Of a stretch of DNA of 64,000 nt, positions 48,357 to 60,500 are shown piece by piece (positions within the stretch are counted from its first letter, which is position 1; each line of letters starts with the position of its first letter). A program made the position numbers and the translations under genes. Under the pieces are notes generated by a model. It ran no database searches and was not told the DNA's origin. It saw only the letters and a list, made by a program, of their open reading frames with translations. Origin of the DNA: Chelonoidis abingdonii (taxonomy: Eukaryota; Chordata; Testudines; Testudinidae); assembly GCF_003597395.2 (NCBI RefSeq), contig NC_133790.1, positions 18,500,662-18,564,661 on the forward strand, given 5' to 3'.

Positions 48357-50984
48357 GATCTTCATCAGTCTGACTGCAGGTATGAGAAGAAATGAATGTG
48401 ACACAAATATTCCTGTTTGAATGAAAGATTATTGAAGCATTTAAATTATGACATCAATTCATTTCGAATCAGAAAACAAATTAATCTCAAATTTCCAGAT
48501 GTCTTATTTCTTAATTTGTCAAGACATCTGGAAAAAAAAAAAAAGGATGTCTTCATTTCTGTTAAACTTGTTATACGGAGCATTGCTAAAATGTTGATAT
48601 CACGTTAGAGAAAGAAGCGTGCCTACTACAAGAATGATGGAGAAGGGCTTTAGAATGAGATAGCAGAAATCTATGATTTAATAGATAGCTGTCTGAATTC
48701 CTATCTATTAAATCTGTATTGTCTTCAAAAGCAAATCATAGAATAGAAAGGAGGCTAAAGACCCCTTACTTTACTAGATTTTTGCCTGGAAATCAATTTC
48801 TCTTACATATAAGAGATGCACTTAGCAGTATGGATTTTTAAGTCTGATCCAAATGCAGAATGATTGCTGTACACACAAAACAATTGTTTATCAAAAATTT
48901 CACAAGGATTTGTGTTAAACCCACAAACTGGAAATAAATAGTTGCATGATGTGTCACAGTTTCACCATCAAGGAAATGATTAGTGTGTTTAAGGTGTTCT
49001 GAACATGGAAACCATAAACATAGAAAAATAGATTGTCTGGTCTGTCTCCCTGTTAGTACACCTAACAGGTGTTTTCTCACTGTTGTTAATGATTCTCTGA
49101 ATATCCAAGGCAAACTAACATTATTGTATATGGCTCTAATCCTGCAGATGCTTGCCCAGGTCAACAGTTTTACACTTCTGAATAGGCTCATAAAACTGAC
49201 CACATTTGCTGGACTAGAGTATGAAGTGTTTTAAAACTTTGTTAATGTGAAAGGGACAAAATGACTTGAATCCTCCTTAACTAAAATAACCTTCTCCTGT
49301 TGTTCTTGGCTCTAGAAACAGCCATCTCAAGAATAGGGAAGGATATGCTTGTTGTGGAAGTCAAGCTGTACTACAACGTTAAAGATCAACTTGCTGAGGG
49401 ACAAACACTTCATACACTGACCCTCTGTGCTGAAGACTCAAATATTGTAGGGAATGAGGAGTGGTAGGGTAGATCTCCCTGGGTACTTCAGTAGGCTTTT
49501 ACGCCTACATACTCAGAAACAAAAGTACTTACAGCCCTACTCTCTGTCTTCTCTCTCTCATTTCTGCTTCCAGGCTAGCTTGACTTCTTGTACCAGTGGT
49601 CATAAAGGCAAGGAAAAAGGGCCAAGTCCAGCAAGCTCCTACTCTGTTACGGTAATGGGAGAGCTAAATGTCCAGGCCAAACATATGGAAGAGAGACTGC
49701 AGGGATATGAAAAGTTAGGTGGGTAAATCCACTGGGGAACCAGCCTGCTTGTGTCCACAGGCACAATGCCCTGCCCTTCTTTTCCAGCCAACTCAAAATC
49801 TTCCACAAGACAATGAGTGCATATGCCTAACTTCCCACCCCCCACACCAAAGCTTCTGGGTTTGTACATAAAGGTCCTTGGCTCCTGGCAACAGTACAGA
49901 TAAGAAGGTATAATCCCAAGTATCTAGCACACGCTGCCACCCCTCTTGGAGTTATTTATAATGCTGGCTTCAGGGGAATGGTCTTTCATAGAACAAGGAA
50001 AGAAAGCAGCAGCTTGTATTGCAACATTTAGAAGAAATATTTTTGTAATTATACATTTGTGTCTATCATTTATTGATCTTTATTTTAAAACAGATTATTA
50101 GTAAAATGAATTCAGCTGTATTATAATGGGTAATACAAACATTGATCCTTCAGCCTGATCCAATTCCTACTCAACTCAGTAACATTAGTGGCAGCTAGCC
50201 CCTAGTTCTTGTACATTTACTAAAATGTTTGACTATTAGTTAACTGATTACATCTCAACTAAAAAGTCAGTGAAAAACTCTGTGCACCCACAGTCTCTAG
50301 CTAAAGTACTAGCAACTTCTGAATGTTTAGTGAATTTCTACAGCAACAACAGAAAACAGTCTCACTCACCTCTTTTTGTAAGTAGGAAAAGCAAGTAAGT
50401 GCTGCAGAAAGGCATGGCAACAGAATTCTTCCACTGGCAATGCTAATTACAAACAACTCTAACTCTTAAAGGAAAAACTGAAGCCACTATGGGAGGCTTA
50501 ACAGCATAAATGATCACAGGATATTAAGCACTAGTCACCACATTTAATTGTAATGGGCTGTGTTTGAGCCAAGTAGTGGTACAGCTCCTGCATGCTTCAC
50601 ATTTGTAACAGTTGTGACAGTAGCTGTAAAGGGAGTAAACCTAATAGCGCAAGCCAATTTCCTGCTTCAGTAATTGATAGTTCAATGATTCCAATTGTAA
50701 TTAAACAGTCTATTCGGGGAGATAAGCGCTCCTAATTTTGTTACCTTTCGTCCACCCTGCTGTGCTGAGCAAAATGAGGGAAATTTTTGTATAAAGCGAA
50801 TAGAGTAGGCAACTTCTGTAGCAATTTGCATCTTAAAAATACTTTACAAACATTACTTAACCTTCCTCATACTCCATTGTGACAGGTGAGCGTTATTTCC
50901 TTTTTACAGGTGGGGAGAAAGAGGCAGAGAGAAATTAAATGACTTTTTCAAAGTCACAGAGTTCCTGACCAGTACTCAGACATG
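48357..50984. other. No gene recognised
   Basis: AT-rich noncoding DNA. The segment 50810-50984 looks like an old L2/MIR-type tail ('cctttttacaggtggggaga', 'aaagtcacagag') placed directly beside the CR1 that follows. Confidence 0.45.
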
Positions 50985-51557
50985 AGGCCTTGAAGGGACC
51001 TTGAGAAGTCATCAAGTCCAGGCCCCTGAAGAGGCAGGACCAAGTAAACCTAGGCCATCCCTGACAGGCCCAACCTGTTCTTACAAAACCTCCTGTGATG
51101 GGGATTCCACTTCCCTTGGAAGCATATTCCAGAGTTTAACCACCCTTACCATTAGGAAGTTTTTCCTAATATCTAACGTAAGTCTCCCTTGCTGCAGACT
51201 AAGCCCATTACTGCTTGTCCTACCTTCAGTGACATGGCAAACAGTTGATCACAGTCCTCTTTATAAGTCCTTAACATACCTGAACACTGTTATCAGGCCC
51301 CCACCCAGTCTTCTTTTCTCAAGACTAAACGTGCTGTTTTTTTTAATCTTTCCTCATAGGTCAAGTTTTCAAAACCTTCTATCATTTTTGTTGTTCTCCT
51401 CTGGACTCTCTCCAGTTTGTCCAAATCATTCCTTGAGTATGGCACCCAGAATTGGACACAGTACTTCAGCTGAAGCCTCACCACTGCCGAGTAGAGCGAG
51501 GCAATTAGCCCCTGTCTCTTACATACAACACTTTGTTAATAAATCCAGGAATGATAG
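50985..51557 (-). mobile_element. CR1 LINE, 3' part (thumb region and 3' UTR)
   Basis: On the minus strand the frame at 51293-51484 reads LKYCVQFWVPYSRNDLDKLE followed by RVQRRTTKMI, the conserved C-terminal part of CR1 ORF2. The 3' UTR and tail continue leftward to about 50985. The element is split by a solo LTR and resumes at 52343. The large plus-strand open frame across this region is antisense noise. Confidence 0.92.
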
Positions 51558-52337
51558 TGTTGTCAGATGCTACCAATGTGGTGCTCAGCTGTGTTCGATG
51601 TTGATATCAATCGGCTGCCTGCGTGCGTGTGTTCCCTCTGTGTGCTGTCCCAGCTTTGCACAGATAGCTGACACAGCAGATCCTGAGAGAACTCCCAATG
51701 ACCACAGACTCTAGTAAGGTATGAAGGCAAGTCGGCCAGGTTTATTGTCAAAGAGAAACACAGTCTCCAGCTCCCGGGCAAACGAAGTCCAAGGTGCTGC
51801 TAGCCAGTACATATGTGCTCCCTGGCAATGGACTCAGCTCAGTCAGTGGCGGGACTTTCCACGCCCCCCTAGGCTGGACAAAGACATCCACTCACAGATG
51901 CATTCTTTTACATGGGTACAAACAAGTTACACATCACTCCTGATGTACTGAGGTGCAGCCCCCCTACGTAGCAAGGTACAACCCCTCTATGTAGTAAGGT
52001 GCCGCCCCTCACCTTGTACATGTTGGTTTGAACAAAACAACTCTATCCCTCATATTACCCTTTTGGCCCTGTCAGTGGGATGGGTCAACCTGTTCCTTGT
52101 TCTTTGTGTGGAGCGTACAAGTATGCGAATGTTCTGATATCTGATGTCCAGTACTTTTTAGGTATGTCTCTTTTTGCCCTTTCCTTGCCAGCTTCTGTGA
52201 GCAGGGCCTGCCTCTGGCTCACAGCTTAACCTTGCTTTATGTTAGTAAAGTCTTGACCATTACTTTAGTTCAGGCCTTAGGCCTCATATCAGGCCTCTGA
52301 TACCAAGGTTTATATCTCAGGGCCTCCTCTAACTACA
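51558..52337 (-). mobile_element. Solo LTR nested in CR1, retrovirus-like
   Basis: The insert begins TGTTGTCAG and ends CTAACTACA on the plus strand, keeping TG...CA ends, and interrupts a CR1 whose two halves match on either side. Flanking words GATAG (51553-51557) and GATAC (52338-52342) are a 5-bp target duplication with one difference. A polyadenylation signal, AATAAA read on the minus strand (51741-51746), sets the orientation. It is 780 bp with no internal genes or second LTR. It is an old solo LTR; class and virus family are not determined. Confidence 0.8.
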
Positions 52338-52342
52338 GATAC

Positions 52343-52815
52343 TAGCCTTTTTTGTAACTTCGCATTGTTGACTCATCTTCAACTTGTGATCCACTATAAT
52401 CCCCAGATCCATTTCAGTAGTACTACCACTTAGCCAATTATTCTGCATTTTGGAGCTGTGCATTTGATTTCTCCGTTCTGTGTGAAGTACTTTGCACTTA
52501 TCTTTATTGAATTTCATCTTGTTGAATTCAAACTGATTCTTTAATTTGTCAAAGTTGTTTTGAATTCTAATCCTGTCCTCCAAAGTGCTTGCAGCCCTTT
52601 CCAGCTTGATGTCGTCCACAAATTTTATAAGTATACTTTCCACTCCATTATCCAAGTCATCAGGGAAAACGTTGAATAGTACCTGCAGGACCCCAATAGA
52701 TACATCCCCCATTCTAATAGCAGATCATTGATAACTACTGTTTGAGTACAGTCATTCAACCAGTTGTGCACTCACCTTATAGTAATTTTTCCATCTAGAC
52801 CACATTTCCCTAGTG
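52343..52815 (-). mobile_element. CR1 LINE, reverse-transcriptase palm remnant (5' half of split copy)
   Basis: The minus-strand frame 52329-52712 contains LFNVFPDDLDNGVES then IKFVDDIKLE, the CR1 palm motifs, with the DD pair kept (VDD). It continues to FNKDKCKVLH and MSQQCEVTKKAS, after which the solo LTR cuts in. The left end of similarity is near 52815. Together with 50985-51557 it makes one 5'-truncated CR1. Confidence 0.9.
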
Positions 52816-53788
52816 TGTCTCTTTCTCAAAAATATATTAGCTGAAGTTTGCTCTTATTTCTAAATCTGAATAGCCCTATTATCAATGCATCTGGTTTCTT
52901 CTAGGGATCTTTCAAAGTGATGTGCGAGTACAAAAACTAAATAAATAAAATGAAAAAATTAAAGTTCAAATGCAATTGCTCCTTCAGACCATTTAAAGAA
53001 ATTTGTTTAATGAACAGAATTCTATAAATTGTAACTTTCTGTAACAGTTCTCAGAACAACCTTACCCCTAAGATGTAGTAGCCCTATCACTACCAAAATG
53101 CAAATTCTTAAAAGAAAAACAAAACCACCACAGATCTAGAGTGAAAAATAACTGTCTCCTTACCCCACCATACACAATATTTACATTTTCCAGTGGTTTG
53201 TCTTTAACTGTAGATACAGCACACACTGAAACCCATTACAAACATTAGAAGCAATTTTCAAGTGAACTGCAACGTTTTTCTGGAAGATTGGATTGTTGAT
53301 TGCATCACCTCTACATGATGCCATGTTTGAGATCTATTCCATCTTGTCATTTAGTAACGTTCATTCACTAAACAGCAGAGATTAGTTTCCAAAATTTTAA
53401 GTATAACTGCAGAAGGAACACAAAATATAAATTTGCATTATATTTGGGATTGATCAGAGAGATGCTTTACTTCAAATCTGTCACTTCCTTTTGGATTGGG
53501 TAGAGGGGAAGAAAGTAATAAGCAAAGGGAATTACAGTGAAAACTAGTAGAACACAAGATTTTTCCACCGATTAAATTAGAAAATTCAAACAGTACTTTG
53601 CCAAACAAATTTCAATATGTGATCCAGGAAATTGCAGTTGCCCACAGAAGTGTTGCATTCCTAGAATATCCTAATGCCCTTCTGTTGTACAGAGAGTCAG
53701 TTAAACAGACAAGACAGTATTTACAAGAGACCCAGGATTGGCAACTCCTGCTCCTGGATTAACAGATACATTGAAGTCCTTTAACCAT
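52816..53788. other. SDF2L1 3' UTR / intergenic boundary
   Basis: AT-rich sequence between the CR1 and the SDF2L1 stop codon. It should contain the 3' UTR of SDF2L1. A minus-strand ATTAAA-type signal near 53003-53010 is a weak candidate end; I could not fix the polyadenylation site. Confidence 0.4.
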
Positions 53789-56700
53789 TCATAGCTCATC
53801 ATGTTTTGCAGGGTCCATGCTGGGTTTAATGAATACGCCTTCCATTGCCATCCAGTAGTTGTGATGATTAGGAGAATTCATGCCATGAACTTCCCGTTGG
53901 CCTCTGATTGGGTGGCCATATTGTTCTCCCGTTATTGAAAGGAAGACGTCAGTTCCTATGTGCTTGAAACGCACCGCATCCTCCCGCTCCCAGTGTGTCC
54001 CACTGCACTGCACTGTCCATATATCCAAGTCATCTCCTTCACCATCATCACCAAAGGCACTTACTTCCTGAATTAGAAATAAGGGAACACCAATGATACT
54101 TAAGACGCCAATCACTCAGCCAGCAGGGGGACTGTAAAGACAAGGGTAGGTGGGAAACAAAAAGTTATATTGTATTGCTTCTGTGGCAATGGATCTAACC
54201 CGGATGGGATAACTTGTCCCCTTCTATAGTCCAGAGGTAAAATGCCAAAAATAAAGGTATTCTGAACACAAATAAAACAAGGGAAACAGACCAATCCTTT
54301 CAAGAAAAAAAACACCTTGAAAATGAACGAACAAAATACTCCTCAGATACAAGGCTCACCTTCCTTCCTCTCAGCAAGATAGTATGGCATCAATCAGGTA
54401 TTTAAGTCAATCTTAAGAAACATTTCCTCTCAGTCATTTATTTTATTATTTATATTGCAGTAATGCCTAGAGATTCCATTGTGTGAGGCACTGTACAAAC
54501 ACACAGTAAAAAGACAGAACTTCTCAAAGAACTTAGAATCTAAGTAGACAAGACAAATGGTAGGAGACCGTGTGGCTTGCCACGGTCACACAGTAGGTCT
54601 GTGACCAAGTCAGAAATAGAACCCAGGTCTTATGTATCGCAATCTAGTATCCTATCCACTGTACCATGTGGCCTCTCAGGAAGGAAGACTCCAGTGAATA
54701 CTTAAGGAAACCCACAACAGCTAAATAAGAAATTTATTTTAAGACGTATTTTCAAATTTTGCAGAAGCACTTCCTTAATGATGAGGGAGGGAGCCAGGAG
54801 GACTAAGAAGAGGAAACACTGATCTTCGGAGAAATACAAAGATGAAGTGTGTAAGTGTGGAAGCAAAGGGTTCTTTTGATGGAGTGGGCACAGAGCAAAA
54901 TGAGGATAGAGAGAGACTTAGAATATGTCTACACAGCAGCTGGGATGATTTCCCAGCATGATTAGACAGACATGTGATATCTCTACTGGAGCTAGTGCAC
55001 TAAAATTAGCAATACGGCTAAAGAGCGGCGTAGGTGGTGGCTTGGGCTAGCTTCCTGAATACAATTCTGCCTGACTCCTGGGTATGTACTCGGGTAGGCA
55101 GCCTAAGCCACTGCAGCCACATTGCTATTTATAACATGCTAGCTGGAGCTGAAGTAGTGTGTGTCTGTCTACCTGCACTGGGACGGGATGCACCCTTCCA
55201 GCTACTGTGTCACCCCAAGTGACTTGCCCAAGCTCATACACAAAGTATGAGGCAGAATAGTTCTCATGAGTCCCTAGCTAGCATCCAAACCCCTGGACCG
55301 TCTTTAGTCTCATGCTGGTCTCTAGCTTCGCAAAAACTTTTACTTTACCAAGTGACTGCTCCAAATTAGGGTGAAGACTATTTTAGACACTTTTTCCACA
55401 CACAAGAGAAATAAAGCACAAGGTTTGAAGGCACAACTCACCATCTTACCTGATTATTGGACAGCGGTGATGGAAAGTGATGTGTGTGTAAGTTTTTTCC
55501 TGTGTTAACGTGGGTAAGCCGTATTGCTTGCCCACACTTCACTGGTGTTCCTCGTTGGCAAGTGTCGTCATTTTTCCCTCGAATCCGCCAGTAACTGTTA
55601 GCATCATCTGAAGCTTCAACTCCAGTCACCGACTGCTGCCCACTTCCTGTTTCAAAATAATTTAAATGGTAGTTGACCTAACCTACCTTTCACCAGTTCA
55701 GGGAAATCAAAAATACTTGATTACTAAAGAACATCAATCTATTCACGCTAATAATTGGAGGGGAACAGCAAAGGAGGGTTGCAAGACTAATTTCCCTTCT
55801 CACCCTATTTTTACACCACTCCTGTCACTAGTACAGCTTCTAGATCAACATCCTCATCTGTGATGCAAACCCAGAAAAAAATATATACTGAACAGCTGAG
55901 AAGCAGAAGAGTCACTAACACACAAATATTACCAGGGGATGCCATGATTTTCCCATGCCAGGATTTTCATAGGTGTTGCGCCCTCACAGTTCCCCTACTG
56001 ACTTCAATGGGAGTTGCAGGTACTCTGCACCTTAGAACTGTGGTTCTCAAATCAGGGGCCGAGGCCCCCAAGGGGACCGTGAGCAGGTTTCGGGGGGCCG
56101 CCAAGCATGGCCAGCATTAGACTTGCTTGGGCCTAGAGCAGAAAGCCAAAACCCCACTGCATGGGGTTGAAGCCTGGGCCCTGAGCCCCCCCACCTGGTG
56201 GTGAAGCCAAAGCCTGAGCAATATAGGGTTCTTTGGGGGGTGGGTGTGGGGGATGCAGCATGAGGCTCCAGGTAATTTTTATAGCATGTTGAGGGGTCCT
56301 CAGAAAGAAAAAGGTTGAGCTCCCTCCCTGCCTTAGGATATCAGGTTCTGAGGATGTGGAAACAGAAGACTGCTCATTAAATTAAGCATTTTTAAATCAA
56401 AGTGTCTGTTGCCAATGGCTCCAGCCCCCCTTTTGGATACTCCCTAACTGTTCTGAGTGGCTCAGTCCCGGATATCTGCTTACTCCTGCTAAGGAAGGAG
56501 TAACGCTCAGTAGGTGTGCTGCATAGGAGAACTTGGCTGGTGATGTGCCCACCATGTGAAAATATGTTGGAGAGTAGCAGGACAGTTTTGCATTTTCTCC
56601 TCCCGCCCCGGCTTTGTGCCAGAGGCATTTGTCCATGGGAGCTGCCCTTCCTTTCACCCTCTTCCTTCGCCCCATACGAGCCCATTTAGCAGCACTTGCT

Positions 56701-57230
56701 TATGAGCCACTTCAGGAACCAGCCACCCTCCCCGCATCTCCTGCCCCGCGATGGGCGTCGCCGCCACGAAAGCCTCGGTCCCGCCTCCTCCCTGATAGGC
56801 TGGCCCAGGCGCTCCCCTCTCACCCCGGGCAGCCGATCTCAGACGCGGGGGTCGCACCCGGTCACCGGGGAGGGCTCCGGCCTTAGCCCACGCCCACCCC
56901 GGCTACTTGCCCGGCGTCTCCAAGTCCCCATCGCCCTCCTCCAGTCCCCGCCTCCGAGTCCTCCCGCGCTACTCACCCTCCGCCCCCTTCCTCAGCCCGG
57001 CCCGCCGGACCCCTCCCCGCCGCCCCCGCAGGCCGCGGCCTCCCGCGTCTCCGGCCCCGATCCTCACCCGATCCGTACTTGACCTCATGCGAGTGCAGCC
57101 GCACGTTGTGGCGGGTGTTGAGCAGCTTCAGCACCGACCCGCAGGTAACAGCGCCCGGCCCGGGCTCCCCGCCGCGGCCCGGCTCGCACAGCAGCGCCAG
57201 GAGCAGCAGGAGGCAGCAGCGGCGTCGCAT
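53789..57230 (-). CDS. SDF2L1: SDF2L1, stromal cell-derived factor 2-like 1, complete in three coding exons
   Basis: An ER-lumen protein that works with the Hsp40 co-chaperone DNAJB11 (ERdj3) to keep unfolded proteins soluble, and is induced by the unfolded protein response. Coding exons on the minus strand are 57068-57230, 55450-55646 and 53789-54067, with donors CGG|gtgagg and CAG|gtaaga and acceptors cag|GAAGTG and cag|GAAGTA. The joined frame is 639 bases, 212 residues; the human protein is 221. It opens with a Leu-rich signal peptide (about 1-21). MIR-domain text follows: CGSVLKLLNTRHNVRLHSHE in exon 1, SDDANSYWRIRG and GKNLHTHHFPSPLSNN in exon 2, and WTVQCSGTHWERE and SITGEQYGHPIRGQ in exon 3. 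The last residues are HDEL, the ER retrieval signal, which separates it from SDF2 (HAEL-type). CCDC116 lies directly upstream on the same strand, as in human. Start chosen because it directly begins the signal peptide; an in-frame ATG 34 codons upstream would spoil it. Confidence 0.97.
54436..54680 (+). repeat. LINE/SINE tail (L2/MIR-like) in SDF2L1 intron 2
   Basis: Word order 'gaggcactgtacaaacacac', 'agaacttagaatctaagtag', 'cacggtcacacagtaggtct', 'gaacccaggtct' and 'tgtaccatgtggcctctc' is the fullest copy here of a dispersed amniote repeat. It sits inside the intron between coding exons 2 and 3. Confidence 0.65.
54907..55330. repeat. DNA-transposon MITE-like and LINE/SINE tail fragments, SDF2L1 intron 2
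   Basis: Begins 'agaatatgtctacacagca' and reaches 'gtgtgtctgtctacctgcac', resembling a turtle MITE with 'gtctaca'-type ends. At 55211 it passes into 'agtgacttgcccaagctcat', part of an L2/MIR-like tail. Boundaries are approximate. Confidence 0.4.
56038..56330. mobile_element. hAT non-autonomous DNA transposon, diverged, in SDF2L1 intron 1
   Basis: It starts CTGTGGTTCTCAAATCAG, close to the hAT terminus CAGTGGTTCTCAA. The right end (AAAGGTTGAGCTCCCTCCCTG) is more diverged. Eight-bp flanks CCTTAGAA (56030-56037) and CCTTAGGA (56331-56338) differ at one position. It lies between coding exons 1 and 2. Confidence 0.75.
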
Positions 57231-57500
57231 CTCTCCCCAGCCCGGCGGCCCCGGCGCCCAGCCGCTCAACACAACCAACCAATCCGCCCGCTTCCGCAAG
57301 CGACCGGTACCCCGCTTCCGCATCCCGGCCAATCATACGACGCCAGCAGCGCAGCCTGCCAATCCCCGCCCGTCTCTCTTCCAGCAGAGCCTCCGCATTG
57401 GGCCGCCACCTGCTGACCTCACAAAGCGTACACGAAGGACGAGCCTATTGGCCTAGGGAAGATGCCAAAATAACCAATCAGAACAGGCGGCGTGGCATCT
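56700..57500 (-). promoter_or_regulatory. SDF2L1 CpG-island promoter with six CCAAT boxes and an ERSE-like site
   Basis: GC- and CpG-rich from the first intron to about 270 bp upstream of the ATG. CCAAT (or ATTGG) boxes lie at 57279-57283, 57329-57333, 57359-57363, 57397-57401, 57447-57451 and 57474-57478. ER stress response elements are CCAAT-N9-CCACG. The box at 57329 is followed after exactly nine bases by CCAGC (57343-57347), two bases off the ATF6 half-site. No perfect ERSE was found. The family is known to be induced by ER stress, so NF-Y with ATF6 control is a reasonable inference. No TATA box is evident. Confidence 0.75.
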
Positions 57501-60500
57501 GTCGGGAACGGACCCAGAGGGAAACCAAAAGTTGGAGTCCCGGGGAATTAGTCAGTGGGGCCTGCAAGGGGGCAGGTGCGAGCTGAGAGGTGGGTTAGGC
57601 CTTGGATACGTGGGGCTGCCTCATGGCCAGTCGCTGCTATAGGGATTGGCAGCAATAAGAGGCTCAGTTGTCACTCCTTGTAGTGCCACACAGCCAACCC
57701 ACCCCAAAACATCAGCATGTTAACCTTGTGCCTAGCCACCCTCCCCTGGCACCCACACGTCAAGCAAAGCATCAGCATGCCTCAAGGCGAGGCGGTGATA
57801 TTGCATCAGCGTTACTCCCGTTGCACTGGAACATCAGCATACTACCATGAGTAGAGTTGATCTGACATTTTTTATCCACTGAAAATTCCTACCTTTCAAA
57901 AATAAACAACTCCTCCCCCCAAAATGGAAGATGTTCAGTTTTCAGACAAAAAACCCAACACAAAACAAAAAAGAGTTTTTTGAGGACAGCAATCACCTTC
58001 TGCTAAAATACTTGTTTAGTTGAAACCCCAATTTTCAGTTGCAAAAATGTAAATGGAAAGTTTTTGACCAGCCCTAATGATAAGGCGAAAATGGGACCCT
58101 CAAATGGTCTGGCAATGAGACTGAGCTATTAAATAACTTGGCATCCTGGAAATAACAGTTTCAAGAAGTTCAGTAAGCCTCTCTGCTGCATAGCTCTTGT
58201 CGTCCACAATGCCACATTTAACAAAGGGCCGAAAAGAAAAGTCAAAATATTGTAACGGAGTCAGTATGTGTGTGTACCACTGCCCCTGTACTGGATAAAA
58301 TCAGTTTCTCAACCATGTGGCACAGCCAACATATTGCTAACAGCTAATAATGACTTCCATTCAGCTCAAGTGATTGAGTGCCTGTGCTTTTGAAGCAGAA
58401 ATGTCACTTTTTTATCCCAAGTGCTACTATGAAGTTATTGTAGCATAAAGCAATCATTAAATTATAAAAACTATAACAGAAAAGTACTCCATATAGAAAG
58501 TAACTGGGACAATGAATGGATCCTTTTTCATTCCTAGTGCAGTTCTGCAGACTGAAGCAAATTTTCTTTCCTTACATGGTTCTGGAAGGAAGAGGAATGT
58601 GTTTCTCATCACTTTATCTACAGGAGCAGCTGGGGCAAGAGGTGACACTGAGGGAACTATTATGTGGGCTGTCTTAGGTATGCATCTGATAGTGGATACA
58701 GGGCCTGTACAACATACCATGTTCACTGCTGGAAGCATGGCGTGAGTATGCCAAGCTACCAATTTAATGCTCCTATGAAGGCAACATAATTTTCTTGGGA
58801 CAGAGCAAAAAGTCTCCAACCCTCCAAGCCACAAGGAGGTAAACAGGAATGGAATTGTATGTGTGCAACAGCTTAGAAGTGGGGCTGTGCTCTAAGTTAT
58901 CCTGACCTGGATAGTTTGGGCAGCACATCACCACTTTGGGCTAGTGAGAGCATCATGAGATATTCAGCTGACTCCATTTTCCACCAGTGCTGAATCTGTC
59001 AAGCCTTTTGCTCCCCATATGATGCAACTCATTCATTCGTTCACTCAAAGGTTTGTTATTTGATTTGTTGATATTAACCTATGACATAAGTAGAGAAGTG
59101 TCTCTGACTTTTGGTTCATGCGTGTTCAGATTGCCTGTATTAAATTAAGCTTCAATCCTAAATCTCCCTCAACCACAATTGTACCCCTGCTCCCCACACC
59201 ATATCCATTTCTGTTAATCAGAAAATCATTTTCTATTGCTTGATGTTTGTGGCTGACCCAAAAGAATGCAAATGAATATGGTGTATTGTTTGTCACTTGA
59301 AACCTTATTTCTGTTTCTTCTAAGAGACTTTCCTCTTCTTCTAAGATAACAGCTCACTTTTGTTACTGTTTTTTAAACAGGGCAGAACAGATGTCTGTGG
59401 TTGCCGTTTTAGCCATGGAAAATCAATCGTATGGGGCTTTAGCTAGCACCTGTTTATCTTTCTGGGAGGTCACTAACTCCCAGTGCATTTAGTACTGTTT
59501 ATATGGTGCTCCCTACAATGTGTTTCAATTGTACTTTAGAAACATAATTGGGTTAGAAAGGTTGCCAACAAAGAACCCCATTAGTGCCAAACAACTATGG
59601 CAATTAACAGCCACATTATTGCTATAGGAGCTGTTGTTGTTTTTAGTAGGCTGCTGTGAGGTGCAGGTAAACTCTCCCCTCAAATTATATGATGGGGGTG
59701 GGATTGAAATATATGCTTCTTGGAGGGGAACATTACAATTTCTATTTTTTTTATGCACATGAAACAAAAAACTCAGTGAAACTGAACCAGTATAACAGAC
59801 CCCAGACCAGCAAATAGCTAGAATGCCTTAGGCCCTTAGTCACTTAACCTTACAGTCCTTAGGCTGTAGTCTTGATTTTCAGAGATACTAAGCACTCACA
59901 ACTTTCTTTCCACTGTACTTGTGGCTAGTGAGCACCCATGAAAATCAGGTCGTAATTGACTTTGCAGTAGGAATCAGTCATGGATTAGAAGTGCAGGAAC
60001 CCATAAGATACAGGGGTGTATCTTGCGAGGAGTATTCTGGCACAAAGCACTGTATTTTAGGAGAGGATTTCCCTTTCTATTATATTGGTCTTTGTGAAAC
60101 AAGCTTTGAGCTTTCTGTTTAGTATGCATGACAAAAGCACTAATTGACAATGAGGCTAAGATGGCAGGCAGCTCTCAGGTTTGATCTATACACCAAATTG
60201 TACCGATTTAGCTGGACTCATGACACTTCATATACAAGTGCTTGGGTATGAAGAATGTGATAGGACTCTTGGCTTCTAGTCCTCGGATTGCTGCTAATCT
60301 GAGGCAAGACATTCAGGGCCTCATCCAAAGCCTGTTGAGGTCAGTGGGTGTAAATTAGGAGTCATTCCACTGAAATCAGTGAAATTACGGTGGGGAGAAG
60401 GAAATTACCCCCCTAACTGTTCTATGACTCACTACATCTATTTTCCTTTGCCGCCGCCTTTTCCCCCACATTGATAAACTGGTTGTAATGATGCTTCTCC

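Noticed and set aside
51001..51714. 237-codon plus-strand open frame, the second longest in the window
   Set aside because: It is antisense to a CR1 LINE 3' region and runs on into the solo LTR; the minus strand carries the real reverse-transcriptase text.
56973..57332. Upstream in-frame ATG for SDF2L1 (34 codons earlier)
   Set aside because: It would place a basic, Gly/Pro-rich stretch before the signal peptide; the inner ATG at 57230 begins directly with the Leu-rich signal, as in the family.
57279..57500. Perfect ER stress response element (CCAAT-N9-CCACG) or ERSE-II
   Set aside because: I checked the downstream context of each CCAAT and ATTGG box; none has an exact CCACG at the required spacing.
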